64,000 nt of DNA from Thalassobaculum sp. OXR-137 (lineage in GTDB: Bacteria; Pseudomonadota; Alphaproteobacteria; Thalassobaculales; Thalassobaculaceae). The notes under the pieces are model-generated. The model saw nothing but the letters and a program-made list of their open reading frames with translations, did no database searches and was not told the DNA's origin. Shown here piece by piece: positions 35,232 to 44,060 of the stretch. Numbering within the stretch: position 1 is the stretch's first letter; every line of letters starts with the position of its first letter. The position numbers were made by a program, and so were the translations under genes. Location: contig NZ_CP139715.1 of the NCBI RefSeq assembly GCF_034377285.1, positions 3,704,001 through 3,768,000 of the forward strand, in the 5' to 3' direction.

Positions 35232-36773
35232 ATGATGCAGTTCGAAACCTGGAAGACGATCCTCGTTGCGTTCGTCTGCCTGGCGGGGCTGGCCTATGCC
35301 GCCCCGAACCTTATGGAGAAGGGTATCGGCGACGACCTCCCGGTCGGCGTGCCGGGTAAGCAGATCAGCCTCGGGCTCGACCTCCAGGGCGGGTCCTATC
35401 TCCTGCTGGAGGTCGAGGCCGACGTCGTCGTGCAGGAACGGCTCGAGGCCATCGTCGACGGCGCCCGCCGGGCGCTGCGCGAGGCGAAGATCGGTTATGT
35501 GGGGCTGGGCGTCGAGCAGGGGGCCGCCGCCTTCACCGTTCGCGAGACGGCCGATCTGGAGCGTGCCCGCGACATCGCCGCAGACCTGGACGAGGACGCG
35601 ACGGTCACCGTCGACGGCGACCGCGTGTCTCTGTCCATGGGCGAGGACGCGATCCGGCAAATCAAGATTAATGCGGTCCAGCAGTCGATCGAGATCGTGC
35701 GCCGCCGCGTCGACGAGACCGGCACCCGCGAGCCGCTTATCCAGCGCCAGGGCATCGACCGCATCCTGATCCAGCTTCCGGGCATCGACGACCCGCAGCG
35801 CATCAAGGAACTGATCGGCCAGACCGCCAAGCTGACCTTCCATCTGGTGTCCATCGGGGCCGACACCAACCGCCCGCCGCCGGGGGCGCGGACCCTGCCG
35901 ATGCTGGAAGGCGGCAATATCGTCATTCAGCGCCGGGTGATGGTCAGCGGCGAAAACCTGGTCGATGCCCAGCCGTCCTTCGATCAGAACAGCCAGCCCG
36001 TCGTGACAATCCGGTTCGACAGTGCCGGCGGCCAGCGGTTCGGCCGCGCGACCTCGGAGAATGTGGGCAAACCTTTCGCCATCGTGCTCGACGGCAAGGT
36101 GATCTCGGCACCGGTCATCCGCGAGCCGATCCTCGGCGGATCAGCGCAGATCAGCGGCCGTTTCTCCGTTCAGGAAGCCCAGGACCTGGCCCTGCTGCTG
36201 AGGGCCGGCGCTCTGCCGGCACCGCTGACAGTGCTGGAGGAGCGCTCGGTCGGTCCGGGCCTCGGGGCTGATTCCATCGCCGCCGGCGAGATCGCCGCCG
36301 TCATCGGCCTGGTGCTCGTCGTCGGTTTCATGATCCTGAGCTACGGCCTGTTCGGCATCTTCGCCAACATCGCCCTGTTCGTGAATATCGTCCTGATCAT
36401 GGGCGCCCTTTCGGCGATGCAGGCGACCCTGACCCTGCCGGGCATCGCGGGCATCGTGCTCACCATCGGCATGGCGGTCGACGCCAACGTCCTGATCTTC
36501 GAGCGGGTGCGCGACGAGATCGGAGCCGGACGCTCTCCGCTGAATGCGTTGGACGCCGGCTACAGCCGCGCGCTGACCACCATCGTCGACAGCAACCTGA
36601 CGACCCTGTTCGCCGCGGTGTTCCTCTTCGCCCTGGGCTCCGGCCCGGTGAAGGGCTTCGCCGTCACGCTCGGCATCGGAATCGTCACGTCGATGTTCAC
36701 CGCCATCATGGTCACCCGGTTGTTCGTCGCCCTCTGGGCGCGCCGCAGCCGCCCGACCAGCCTGCCGATCTGA
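35232..36773 (+). CDS. secD: Protein translocase subunit SecD
   Basis: A 513-residue RND-type membrane protein that uses the proton gradient to pull proteins through the Sec channel. It has one N-terminal helix, a large periplasmic domain beginning with SLGLDLQGGSYLLLEV, and five C-terminal helices with the conserved GIAGIVLTIGMAVDANVLIF and ERVRDEIGAGRSPLNALDAG, in which the membrane-embedded Asp is the proton-relay residue. It lies 13 bases before secF. Confidence 0.96.
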   Translation: MMQFETWKTILVAFVCLAGLAYAAPNLMEKGIGDDLPVGVPGKQISLGLDLQGGSYLLLEVEADVVVQERLEAIVDGARRALREAKIGYVGLGVEQGAAAFTVRETADLERARDIAADLDEDATVTVDGDRVSLSMGEDAIRQIKINAVQQSIEIVRRRVDETGTREPLIQRQGIDRILIQLPGIDDPQRIKELIGQTAKLTFHLVSIGADTNRPPPGARTLPMLEGGNIVIQRRVMVSGENLVDAQPSFDQNSQPVVTIRFDSAGGQRFGRATSENVGKPFAIVLDGKVISAPVIREPILGGSAQISGRFSVQEAQDLALLLRAGALPAPLTVLEERSVGPGLGADSIAAGEIAAVIGLVLVVGFMILSYGLFGIFANIALFVNIVLIMGALSAMQATLTLPGIAGIVLTIGMAVDANVLIFERVRDEIGAGRSPLNALDAGYSRALTTIVDSNLTTLFAAVFLFALGSGPVKGFAVTLGIGIVTSMFTAIMVTRLFVALWARRSRPTSLPI

Positions 36774-36786
36774 GGGGAGAGAAAAC

Positions 36787-37743
36787 ATGAAGCCGCTCCG
36801 CCTCATCCCGCGGGACACCAAGGTTCCTTTCGTCAAGTTCCGGATCGCCGCCTTTGCCCTGTCCGCCCTGCTGGTCGTCGGCTCGATCGCCGCGGTCCTC
36901 GGGATCGGTCTGAATTTCGGCATCGACTTCAAGGGCGGGACCCTGATCGAGATCCAGACCAGTGAGCCGGCCGACATCGCCCAGATGCGTTCCGACCTGA
37001 ACGCGCTCGGTCTGGGCGAGGTCAGCCTGCAGGAGTTCGGGTCGGACCGGGACGTCCTGATCCGCATCCAGCGCCAAGAAGGCGAGGAAGCTGAGCAGAT
37101 CAAGGCGATCGAGGTGGTGCGCAACGCCCTGCCGTCCGATGTCGAGTTCCGCCGCACCGAGTTCGTCGGCCCGACCGTCGGCCAGGAGCTGATCGAGGCC
37201 GGCATCCTCGCGGTCGGTCTCGCGCTGCTGTCGATCCTGATCTACATCTGGTTCCGCTTCGAATGGCAGTTCGGAGTCGGCGCCATCGTCGCGCTGAGCC
37301 ACGACATCATCTCGACCCTCGGCCTGTTCGCGCTGATCCAGCACGAGTTCAACCTGGCGACCGTCGCCGCGGTGCTCACCATCGCCGGCTACTCGATCAA
37401 CGACACCGTGGTGGTCTACGACCGGGTGCGCGAGAACCTGCGGCGCTACAAGACCATGCCGCTGGGCGAGCTGCTTGAGCTGTCGATCAACGACACCCTG
37501 TCGCGTACCACCATGACCTCCCTGACCACGCTGCTGGCGCTGGCTGCGATCTACTTCTTCGGCGGCGCGGTGCTGGCCGATTTTGCCCTGGCGATGATCT
37601 GGGGCATCGTGGTCGGTACCTATTCGTCGATCTTCATCGCGGTGCCGCTGCTGCTCTACACGGGCCTGCGGCGGGGCGACGGCGATGCCGACGATGAGAG
37701 CATGCTGCCGGAATATGAGCGGACGGTGAAGAACGGGAGCTAG
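36787..37743 (+). CDS. secF: Protein translocase subunit SecF
   Basis: A 318-residue partner of SecD with six membrane helices. Typical elements are NFGIDFKGGTLIEIQT, EFVGPTVGQELIEAG, the helix region AAVLTIAGYSINDTVVVYDR (with the conserved Asp) and RENLRRYKTMPLGELLELSI. GGGGAGA lies before the ATG. The NDUFAF3-like gene follows after only two bases and is probably co-transcribed. Confidence 0.96.
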   Translation: MKPLRLIPRDTKVPFVKFRIAAFALSALLVVGSIAAVLGIGLNFGIDFKGGTLIEIQTSEPADIAQMRSDLNALGLGEVSLQEFGSDRDVLIRIQRQEGEEAEQIKAIEVVRNALPSDVEFRRTEFVGPTVGQELIEAGILAVGLALLSILIYIWFRFEWQFGVGAIVALSHDIISTLGLFALIQHEFNLATVAAVLTIAGYSINDTVVVYDRVRENLRRYKTMPLGELLELSINDTLSRTTMTSLTTLLALAAIYFFGGAVLADFALAMIWGIVVGTYSSIFIAVPLLLYTGLRRGDGDADDESMLPEYERTVKNGS

Positions 37744-37745
37744 GC

Positions 37746-38135
37746 ATGGTCGATATCACGCCGATGGTCGCCCAGGGCGTGCAGATCATCCACGGCTACG
37801 GCGACGGCAGGTTTCGGGTCGGCGACGTGAGCCATACCGGCCCGATCCTGGTCCGGCCGGAAAACACCCTGGGGTGGGATGTGGATCCGGAGGCTAATCT
37901 GGCCGCGCTGGACCTCGCCACGCTCGGGCCGATCCTGGAGGCGGAGCCGCGCTTCGACATTCTGCTGATCGGCACCGGGACGAAGCAGGTCTTCCTGCCG
38001 CCGGCCCTGCGCCGCGATATTCGGGACAAGGGGCCGGTTGCCGAGGTCATGGACACCGGTGCCGCCTGCCGCACCTTCAACCTGCTCCTGGCCGAAGGCC
38101 GGCGGGTCGCGGCGGCACTGCTGCCGGTTGTGTGA
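37746..38135 (+). CDS. Mth938-domain protein, homologue of complex I assembly factor NDUFAF3
   Basis: A 129-residue protein of the Mth938/DUF498 family. Characteristic stretches are IIHGYGDGRFRVGDVSHTGP, FDILLIGTGTKQVFLPPALR, VMDTGAACRTFNLLLAEGRR and VAAALLPV at the end. Human NDUFAF3 belongs to this family and assists assembly of respiratory complex I. Alphaproteobacterial copies are commonly found directly after secF, as here, starting two bases after its stop. Its bacterial role is inferred only from the mitochondrial homologue. Confidence 0.88.
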   Translation: MVDITPMVAQGVQIIHGYGDGRFRVGDVSHTGPILVRPENTLGWDVDPEANLAALDLATLGPILEAEPRFDILLIGTGTKQVFLPPALRRDIRDKGPVAEVMDTGAACRTFNLLLAEGRRVAAALLPVV

Positions 38136-38348
38136 CCGCCAAGCGGGTCGGCCATTCACATCCGCCCCGGGGCTCCTGGCTGTGGATAGTGGGGAAAAGC
38201 CGGAAACCCTCGGTGTCCCAAACGGTTCGGACAGCCGATGGACGGGAGCGTTCGGGGTATCCTTTGCGGATCCTTTGCGTTTCGTCCGCACCGGCACCGA
38301 CGCTAGGATGACCGACCGCCATCCGGGCGGAAAGCGAGGGTTTCCGTG

Positions 38349-39530
38349 ATGAATTTCGATACGCCGAGCGATCTGATCCCGTCGGGCGAGGGCGGGCGCG
38401 GCCAATGGGCCAAGCCGACCACCGGCGTCCTGCCGTATCAGGAAATCGAGCGGATGATCGCGGACGGCCAGATCAAGGGCGCCGTCCCGGTCGATCCGTC
38501 CCAGATCCAGCCGGCCAGTCTCGACCTGCGCCTGGGTCCCAAGGCCTACCGCGTGCGGGCAAGCTTCCTGCCGGGCCAGGGCGGCACGGTGATGGAGAAG
38601 ATCGACCAGCTCGACGGGCGCCCGGAACTGGACCTGACGAACGGCGCCGCCCTGGAGCGCGGCTGCGTCTATGTCATCGAGCTGCTGGAGAGCCTGAACC
38701 TGCCCCACGACGTGGAGGCGCTGGCCAATCCGAAGAGCTCCACGGGCCGTCTCGACATCCTCACCCGCCTGATCACCGACGGCGGCACCGCCTTCGACCG
38801 GATCGAGCGGGGCTACAAGGGCAAGCTGTACCTGGAGGTCGTGCCGCTGTCGTTCAGCGTGGTGGTCAGCCAGGGCTCGCGGCTGAACCAGCTCCGCTTC
38901 CAGCGCGGCGCCAGCGCGCTCTCCGCCAAGGAGGTGCGCGAGCGTCACGCGCTCGGTCATTTCGCCCGGGTGGCCGAGGGCGACACCCTGATCCCGCCGC
39001 GCGACACGCTGGTGCCGTTCTCCATCGACCTGCAGGGCGCGGGCAAGGGGGCGATCGTCGGCTACAAGGCCCGCAAGAACGCCCGCAAGATCGACGTGGA
39101 CCGCCCGCGGTCCTATCCGGTCGCCGAGTTCTGGGAGCCGCTGATGTGGGACCAGGGCCGGCTGATCCTGGAGAAGGACGAGTTCTACATCCTGGCCACC
39201 CGCGAGGAGGTGGCCGTTCCCCCCGACCTCGCCGCCGAGATGCTGCCCTTCGACAGCCAGTCCGGCGAGTTCCGCGTGCACTACGCCGGGTTCTTCGATC
39301 CGGGCTTCGGCTGGGTCGAGGGCAAGGCCCAGGGCAGCCGGGCGGTGCTGGAGGTGCGCTCCTATGGCGTGCCCTTCACCCTGGAGCACGGTCAGATCGT
39401 CGGTTGGCTCGACTACCGCCGGATCGCCAACGGTCAGACCGACATGGTCTATGGCGAGGCGATCAAGTCGAACTACCAGGGCCAGGGCATCGCGCTGGCC
39501 AAGCACTTCATCCCCGAATCCGGCGGCTGA
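38349..39530 (+). CDS. dcd: Two-domain 2'-deoxycytidine 5'-triphosphate deaminase
   Basis: A 393-residue member of the long DCD family, about twice the length of the classic dCTP deaminase, as if the dUTPase-like beta-barrel occurs twice. The first half holds QIQPASLDLRLGPKAYRVR and ALANPKSSTGRLDILTRLIT; the second repeats the pattern with MLPFDSQSGEFRVHYAGFFD. The enzyme deaminates dCTP to dUTP for thymidylate supply. Either GTG 38346 or ATG 38349 can be the start; the ATG has the better spacing from GAGGG. It lies between the NDUFAF3-like and NDUFAF6-like genes. Confidence 0.87.
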   Translation: MNFDTPSDLIPSGEGGRGQWAKPTTGVLPYQEIERMIADGQIKGAVPVDPSQIQPASLDLRLGPKAYRVRASFLPGQGGTVMEKIDQLDGRPELDLTNGAALERGCVYVIELLESLNLPHDVEALANPKSSTGRLDILTRLITDGGTAFDRIERGYKGKLYLEVVPLSFSVVVSQGSRLNQLRFQRGASALSAKEVRERHALGHFARVAEGDTLIPPRDTLVPFSIDLQGAGKGAIVGYKARKNARKIDVDRPRSYPVAEFWEPLMWDQGRLILEKDEFYILATREEVAVPPDLAAEMLPFDSQSGEFRVHYAGFFDPGFGWVEGKAQGSRAVLEVRSYGVPFTLEHGQIVGWLDYRRIANGQTDMVYGEAIKSNYQGQGIALAKHFIPESGG

Positions 39531-39547
39531 GGCCGACGTTCGGCCCG

Positions 39548-40396
39548 ATGACCGACGCGACCCTGGCATCACACCTGGCGGCCTGTGCGGAGATCGTGCG
39601 CCGGCACGACCGCGAGCGCTACCTGGTCTCGCTCTTCGCCGCCCCGGAGCAGCGCGACGGCCTGTTCGCCGTGCTCGCCGCCAATCATGAGATCGCGAAG
39701 ATCGCGGAGGTGGTGAGCGACCCGACCATCGGCCTGATCCGGCTGCAATGGTGGCGGGAGGCCTTCGACGGGATCGAAGCGGGGACCCCGCGCGCCCATG
39801 AGGTGGTGCTCCCGCTATCTCAGGTCGCGGAGCGGCATCCCGAGTTGCTGTCGGATCTGCGCCGGGTGGTCGATGCCCGCGAGGGCGACCTGTCGGAAGA
39901 GCCGGCGGCGGATCTGGACGCGCTGGAGGACTACGCCGCGGCGACGGGGGGAGAGGTAACGGCGGCGATGGCGCGCGTGTTGGGGGCCGATACGGAAATG
40001 GCCCGGAACGTGGGGACCGCCTGGGCGCTGATTGGGCTCGTCCGTGCCATGCCGGTATTGCTGGCGGCCGGACGCGCGCCGCTGCCGGCGTCGGTGCTGG
40101 AGGCGGCCGGGACGACGCTGTCGCGGATCAAGGATCTGCCGGCGTCGGTCGATCTCGGCGCCCTGTGCCGTCCGATCCTGGCGCGAGGGCAGGCGCGGTT
40201 GAGCGATGCCGAGACCTCTCCCGCGCTTCGCAGTCGCCCCGCCCGCCCGCTTCGGCTTCTCGCCGCGCGCGCCCAGGACCTGCTGGGGGCTCTGGCCCGC
40301 ACCGGCGGCGACCCTCGAGATCCGGCACTCGCCGACATTCCGGCGTCACTCGCCTGGCGCCACGCCCTGCGGGCAGCGCGCTTCAGATTGTTCTGA
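39548..40396 (+). CDS. Squalene/phytoene synthase family protein, homologue of complex I assembly factor NDUFAF6
   Basis: A 282-residue protein with the isoprenyl synthase fold. It keeps YLVSLFAAPEQRDGLFAVLA and TIGLIRLQWWREAFDGIEAG but lacks the two DxxxD substrate-binding motifs of true squalene or phytoene synthases, which fits the NDUFAF6 subgroup (non-enzymatic or unknown activity, needed for complex I assembly in mitochondria). The frame is open upstream through dcd; the ATG at 39548 gives the usual N-terminus. Together with the Mth938 gene 1.4 kb upstream it makes a pair of complex I assembly-factor homologues beside secDF. Confidence 0.85.
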   Translation: MTDATLASHLAACAEIVRRHDRERYLVSLFAAPEQRDGLFAVLAANHEIAKIAEVVSDPTIGLIRLQWWREAFDGIEAGTPRAHEVVLPLSQVAERHPELLSDLRRVVDAREGDLSEEPAADLDALEDYAAATGGEVTAAMARVLGADTEMARNVGTAWALIGLVRAMPVLLAAGRAPLPASVLEAAGTTLSRIKDLPASVDLGALCRPILARGQARLSDAETSPALRSRPARPLRLLAARAQDLLGALARTGGDPRDPALADIPASLAWRHALRAARFRLF

Positions 40397-40462
40397 ACCG
40401 CCGGGCGGACTGCTGTGCGCCGGCTTGATCCCAGGAACGGGGAGGCGATGCGGTAGAGGCCG

Positions 40463-41878
40463 CTACTCCGCCGCTTCCGCCGGGCGGCCGAGCCAGGCGT
40501 CGAGATCCGCCAGCGCCCGTTCGGCAATCGCTTTGCGGCGGTCGGTGCCCTTCAGCTTGCGGCGCTTGCCGTTCGCCGTGATCTGTTCCTCCGGCGGCGG
40601 GAACAGGCCGAAATTCACGTTCATCGGCTGGAAGGTCTCGGCATTGGCGCCGCCGGTGATATGCCCGATCAGCGCGCCGAAGGCCGTGGTCACCGGCGGT
40701 ACGTCCGGTGCGCGTCCCAAACGCTCTGCCGCAGCGAAGCGGCCGGCCATCAGGCCGATGGCGGAACTCTCGACATAGCCTTCCACCCCGGTGATCTGAC
40801 CGGCGAAACGGAGGCGCGGATCGGCCTTCAGCCGAAGGGTGTCGTCGAGCAGGCTCGGGGAATGGATGAAGGTGTTGCGGTGGAGGCCGCCCAGCCGGGC
40901 GAATTCCGCATTCTGCAGCCCCGGGATCATCCGGAAGATCCGGCTTTGCTCGCCGTAGCGCAGCTTGGTCTGGAAGCCGACGATGTTGTAGAGCGTGCCG
41001 AGCGCATTGTCCTGGCGGAGCTGGACGACCGCGTGGGGCCGGCGGCCGGTGCGCGGATCGGTGAGGCCGACCGGCTTCATCGGGCCGAAGCGCAGGGTCT
41101 CGGGGCCGCGGGACGCCATGATCTCGATGGGCATGCAGCCCTCGAAATAGGGAGTGTTGGCCTCCCACTCCTTGAAGTCCATCTTGTCGCCGTCGAGCAG
41201 CGCCTGGACGAAGGCATTGTACTGCTCCTCGTCCATCGGACAGTTCACGTAGTCGGCGCCGGACCCGCCGGGGCCCGGCTTGTCGTAGCGCGACTGGAAC
41301 CAGGCGGTGTCGAAATCGATGCTCTCGGCATGGACGATCGGCGCGATGGCGTCGAAGAAAGCCAGGCTGTCGGCGCCGGTCAGCTCGCGGATCGCCTCGG
41401 CCAGGGGATCGGAGGTGAGGGGACCGGTGGCCACGATGACGCTGTCCCACTCCTTCGGCGGCAGCCCGGCGATCTCGCCGCGCTCGATGGTGATCAGCGG
41501 CTCGGCCTCCAGACGTTCCTGCACGGCGGCGGAGAACCCGACCCGGTCGACCGCCAGCGCGGAGCCGGCCGGGACCTGGTGGCTGTCGGCGGCGGCCATG
41601 ATGATCGAGCCGCAGCGCCGCATCTCCTCGTGCAGCACGCCGACCGCGTTCGCGGTGTGGTCGTCGGAGCGGAACGAGTTGGAACAGACCAGCTCGGCGA
41701 GATGGTCGGTCTGATGGGCGGCCGTACCCCGCACGGGGCGCATCTCGTGCAACACGACAGGCACGCCGGCGCGGGCGAGCTGCCAGGCGGCTTCGCTGCC
41801 GGCGAGTCCGCCGCCGATGACATGAACGGGAACGGCGGAAGCAGGGCGCTCGGAGGTGGGCGTTAAGGGAATAGACAT
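40463..41878 (-). CDS. trmFO: Methylenetetrahydrofolate-tRNA-(uracil-54-C5)-methyltransferase
   Basis: A 471-residue FAD- and folate-dependent enzyme that makes ribothymidine at position 54 of tRNA. The N-terminal [20 protein letters not shown] binds [15 protein letters not shown] (Cys65) and [13 protein letters not shown] (Cys213) hold the two functional cysteines; [20 protein letters not shown] is the family C-terminal signature. The frame is open to 41944; ATG 41878 is preferred over ATG 41881 because GAGGA then sits at a normal distance. Confidence 0.93.
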   Translation of the reverse strand: MSIPLTPTSERPASAVPVHVIGGGLAGSEAAWQLARAGVPVVLHEMRPVRGTAAHQTDHLAELVCSNSFRSDDHTANAVGVLHEEMRRCGSIIMAAADSHQVPAGSALAVDRVGFSAAVQERLEAEPLITIERGEIAGLPPKEWDSVIVATGPLTSDPLAEAIRELTGADSLAFFDAIAPIVHAESIDFDTAWFQSRYDKPGPGGSGADYVNCPMDEEQYNAFVQALLDGDKMDFKEWEANTPYFEGCMPIEIMASRGPETLRFGPMKPVGLTDPRTGRRPHAVVQLRQDNALGTLYNIVGFQTKLRYGEQSRIFRMIPGLQNAEFARLGGLHRNTFIHSPSLLDDTLRLKADPRLRFAGQITGVEGYVESSAIGLMAGRFAAAERLGRAPDVPPVTTAFGALIGHITGGANAETFQPMNVNFGLFPPPEEQITANGKRRKLKGTDRRKAIAERALADLDAWLGRPAEAAE

Positions 41879-42051
41879 CATTTCCTCGCAGTCTGTGCGG
41901 GAGATAACCTCCGCCCGGCGGCCGCGCAAGGGCAGGCCTCCCATGAGATATCGCGGTTTCGCCTAAAATAGGATGGAAACTTGCGGTAGTGTATCGACCG
42001 GACCGTCACTCTTCCGGCCGGAAACCGGCCGGTCTCCCCACCGGAGAAGGT

Positions 42052-43317
42052 ATGTCTGAGACCTACGAGAGCGGTATCCCTCGCGAAACGAAGAAAAGCG
42101 GGTTTCTGCAATCCTTCGACCGGCAGAAGCTCGACCCGAGAGATGCCGCCGATTTCACCTCCAAAGTCCTGTCCTTCGTGCGGGAGAACCGGGTCGCGGC
42201 CGATGCCCTGATCGCCGGCAACGTCCAGATGCTCGGATTCGAGGCGTTGAAGGAGCGGTTCGGCGACCGCTGGGAAGGCATCAAGGACAAGGTGCATCTG
42301 GTGACCGAGGGCGTCATCAAGCGGCACATCACGTCGTCGGACGTGTTCCTGCTGATGAACGACGAGAAGTTCGTCGTGCTGTTCGGCAAGGCGACGCGGG
42401 CCGAGGCCGATGCCACCGCCCGCCGGATCGCGGTGGAGGTCAACGGCAAGCTCAGCGGCGCCGGGGCGGGGATGGAGGCGGTGTCCGTCCGACCCGTCGT
42501 TTTCGAGGTGCCGCGCAAGGACACCGAGGCGCTGAAGAGCCCGGCGGCGCTGGAGAAATCGGTTGAGGAGGCCCAGCGCGACGCGGAGCGGGCGGAAGAG
42601 GCCATGGTCGAGGCGGCCAAGGACCGCATGGTGATGCGGTTCTGGCCGGTCGCCAATGTGCGCAAGCGTCTCGTCTCCTGCTACCACGCCGACCTGCATG
42701 TGCCGGACGACGTCGATCTCGGCCGCGGCAGCGGTGGCTCGTCGGGGACGGGGGCGGTGGAGGCCGCGATGGACCGGCTGGTGCTGAGCCATGCCGGCCG
42801 CGCGCTGACCGAGGCGGCCGAGCGCCGGATGCGGGCGCTCCTCATCATCCCCGTGCATTTCGAGACGGTGGCCGCCAAGGGCTTCCGGCAGGCCTATCTG
42901 GACGTCTGCAAACTGTTGCCCCGCATCGCCGAGCAGCGGGCGATGCTGATGGTCCGCGACCTGCCGGACGATGTGCCTCAGGGACGTCTGCACACGATCT
43001 TCACATACCTGTCGCCGTACTTCTCTGGATTCGTGGGGGATTTCAGCCTGTCATTCCGGCGCGCGGACAAGCTCGGCGGGGTCGGGCTGGTGGCGGTCGC
43101 CGTGAACGGCGCGGAACTCGGCAGTCCCACGGTGGAGGGCAGCAAAGCCCTCAGGGCATTCAGTACCGGCAACAAGGCGGGCAAGATGCGGCGCTATTTC
43201 TACGGCGCCCAGACCTTCGACGCGGCCACCGCCGCCCGCCGCGCCCAGTTCGACTACGTCCAGGGCCTGGGCGTGGCCCCCTCCATGCCGATCCACGGCA
43301 AGGTGTTCAACATCTGA
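42052..43317 (+). CDS. Conserved hypothetical protein with possible cryptic GGDEF-like and EAL-like regions
   Basis: A 421-residue soluble protein that I do not recognise. Residues about 50-125 resemble a GGDEF domain without its signature: a helix, then SSDVFLLMNDEKFVVLFGKA (position of the R-x-GGDEF strand), then TRAEADATARRIAVEVNGKL (the following amphipathic helix). Residues about 150-185 are a charged coiled helix. From about 260 (ALLIIPVHFETVAAKGFRQA onward) the pattern loosely resembles the barrel strands of EAL domains, again without catalytic residues. It may be a non-catalytic nucleotide or protein-binding regulator. The ATG at 42052 is preceded by GGAGAAGG. It stands alone, divergent from trmFO. 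Confidence 0.6.
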   Translation: MSETYESGIPRETKKSGFLQSFDRQKLDPRDAADFTSKVLSFVRENRVAADALIAGNVQMLGFEALKERFGDRWEGIKDKVHLVTEGVIKRHITSSDVFLLMNDEKFVVLFGKATRAEADATARRIAVEVNGKLSGAGAGMEAVSVRPVVFEVPRKDTEALKSPAALEKSVEEAQRDAERAEEAMVEAAKDRMVMRFWPVANVRKRLVSCYHADLHVPDDVDLGRGSGGSSGTGAVEAAMDRLVLSHAGRALTEAAERRMRALLIIPVHFETVAAKGFRQAYLDVCKLLPRIAEQRAMLMVRDLPDDVPQGRLHTIFTYLSPYFSGFVGDFSLSFRRADKLGGVGLVAVAVNGAELGSPTVEGSKALRAFSTGNKAGKMRRYFYGAQTFDAATAARRAQFDYVQGLGVAPSMPIHGKVFNI

Positions 43318-43440
43318 CCGACTGTCGGCTTCTGCGGGAGCGAGCGTGCCTTCCTCTCGGCGCCTAAACCTGCCCCGCGCTTGTCGTCGTTCTGCGAGGC
43401 CATGCGATACTGCGCACAGGCGAAGCGGCAACAGGGACTC

Positions 43441-43857
43441 ATGGGCCAGGGCGGAACACGATGGGGTTGGAAACGCCGGCTGCTCGTTGTGGCGGTGGCG
43501 TTTATTGCCTTGCCCATGGGCGGGGTGATTTTCCTGGCCTTTCAGGAGGGCGAGTACCGGCGCGAGCCATCGCCGGACGGCCGATATACCGCCATCGCCA
43601 CCTACCGCGTCCTCGACGCCATGGTGCCCCGGTTCCCCGGCCAGTCGGGGGACAAGGCCGGCCACATTCGGATCGAGGGAACGGACGGCACGGATTACGG
43701 TCGAATGCCGGTGCCCATGGTGTCGATGATCTACGACATCCGGTGGGAGGTGGGCGGCGCCTATCTGGTCGCCATCGGCGACTGGGATTTCGAGGCGCGC
43801 CAGGTCGCCTACTGGAATGCGGACCAGACCGAGAAGACCGTGGTACCGCTGCGATGA
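43441..43857 (+). CDS. Small membrane-anchored hypothetical protein
   Basis: A 138-residue protein with one N-terminal membrane helix (about residues 13-34, LLVVAVAFIALPMGGVIFLA) and a periplasmic domain that begins EYRREPSPDGRYTAIATY and contains DKAGHIRIEGTDG and a WEVGGAYLVAIGDWDFEARQ strand. The Ser-Pro-Asp-Gly-Arg-Tyr motif resembles a beta-propeller-type blade, but there is only one. The start is uncertain: the frame opens at 43381, and ATGs at 43402 and 43441 are both possible. No functional assignment. Confidence 0.6.
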   Translation: MGQGGTRWGWKRRLLVVAVAFIALPMGGVIFLAFQEGEYRREPSPDGRYTAIATYRVLDAMVPRFPGQSGDKAGHIRIEGTDGTDYGRMPVPMVSMIYDIRWEVGGAYLVAIGDWDFEARQVAYWNADQTEKTVVPLR

Positions 43858-43914
43858 GGGGCCCGCAGACAGCGCCTTAGCTGTCGTGGCAAATCCGCGA
43901 GCGCCAGGATGACG

Positions 43915-44039
43915 CACTCCCCGGCCTTGTGCCTGGGCCCACGGTTCTGCCGTCCCGTCCGTCCGCGCATTCTGCACAGAGTGCCCGTACCGTCCCGCCG
44001 TAGGCCCCGTCGCAGGCCACGGCACAGGGCCGGGGAGTG
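43915..44039. repeat. Large palindromic repeat, family A, copy 2
   Basis: Arms at 43915-43933 (CACTCCCCGGCCTTGTGCC) and 44021-44039 are complementary with one mismatch. The left arm is identical over 19 bases to the left arm of the repeat at 12378-12487; the central parts differ. It fills the convergent gap between the small membrane protein gene and uvrA. Confidence 0.88.
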
Positions 44040-44060
44040 GGGGCCGTGAGAGAGGTGCCC

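Noticed and set aside
38181-38189. TGTGGATAG, one base off a DnaA box
   Set aside because: It is single, has no AT-rich unwinding region or further boxes, and no origin genes are nearby.
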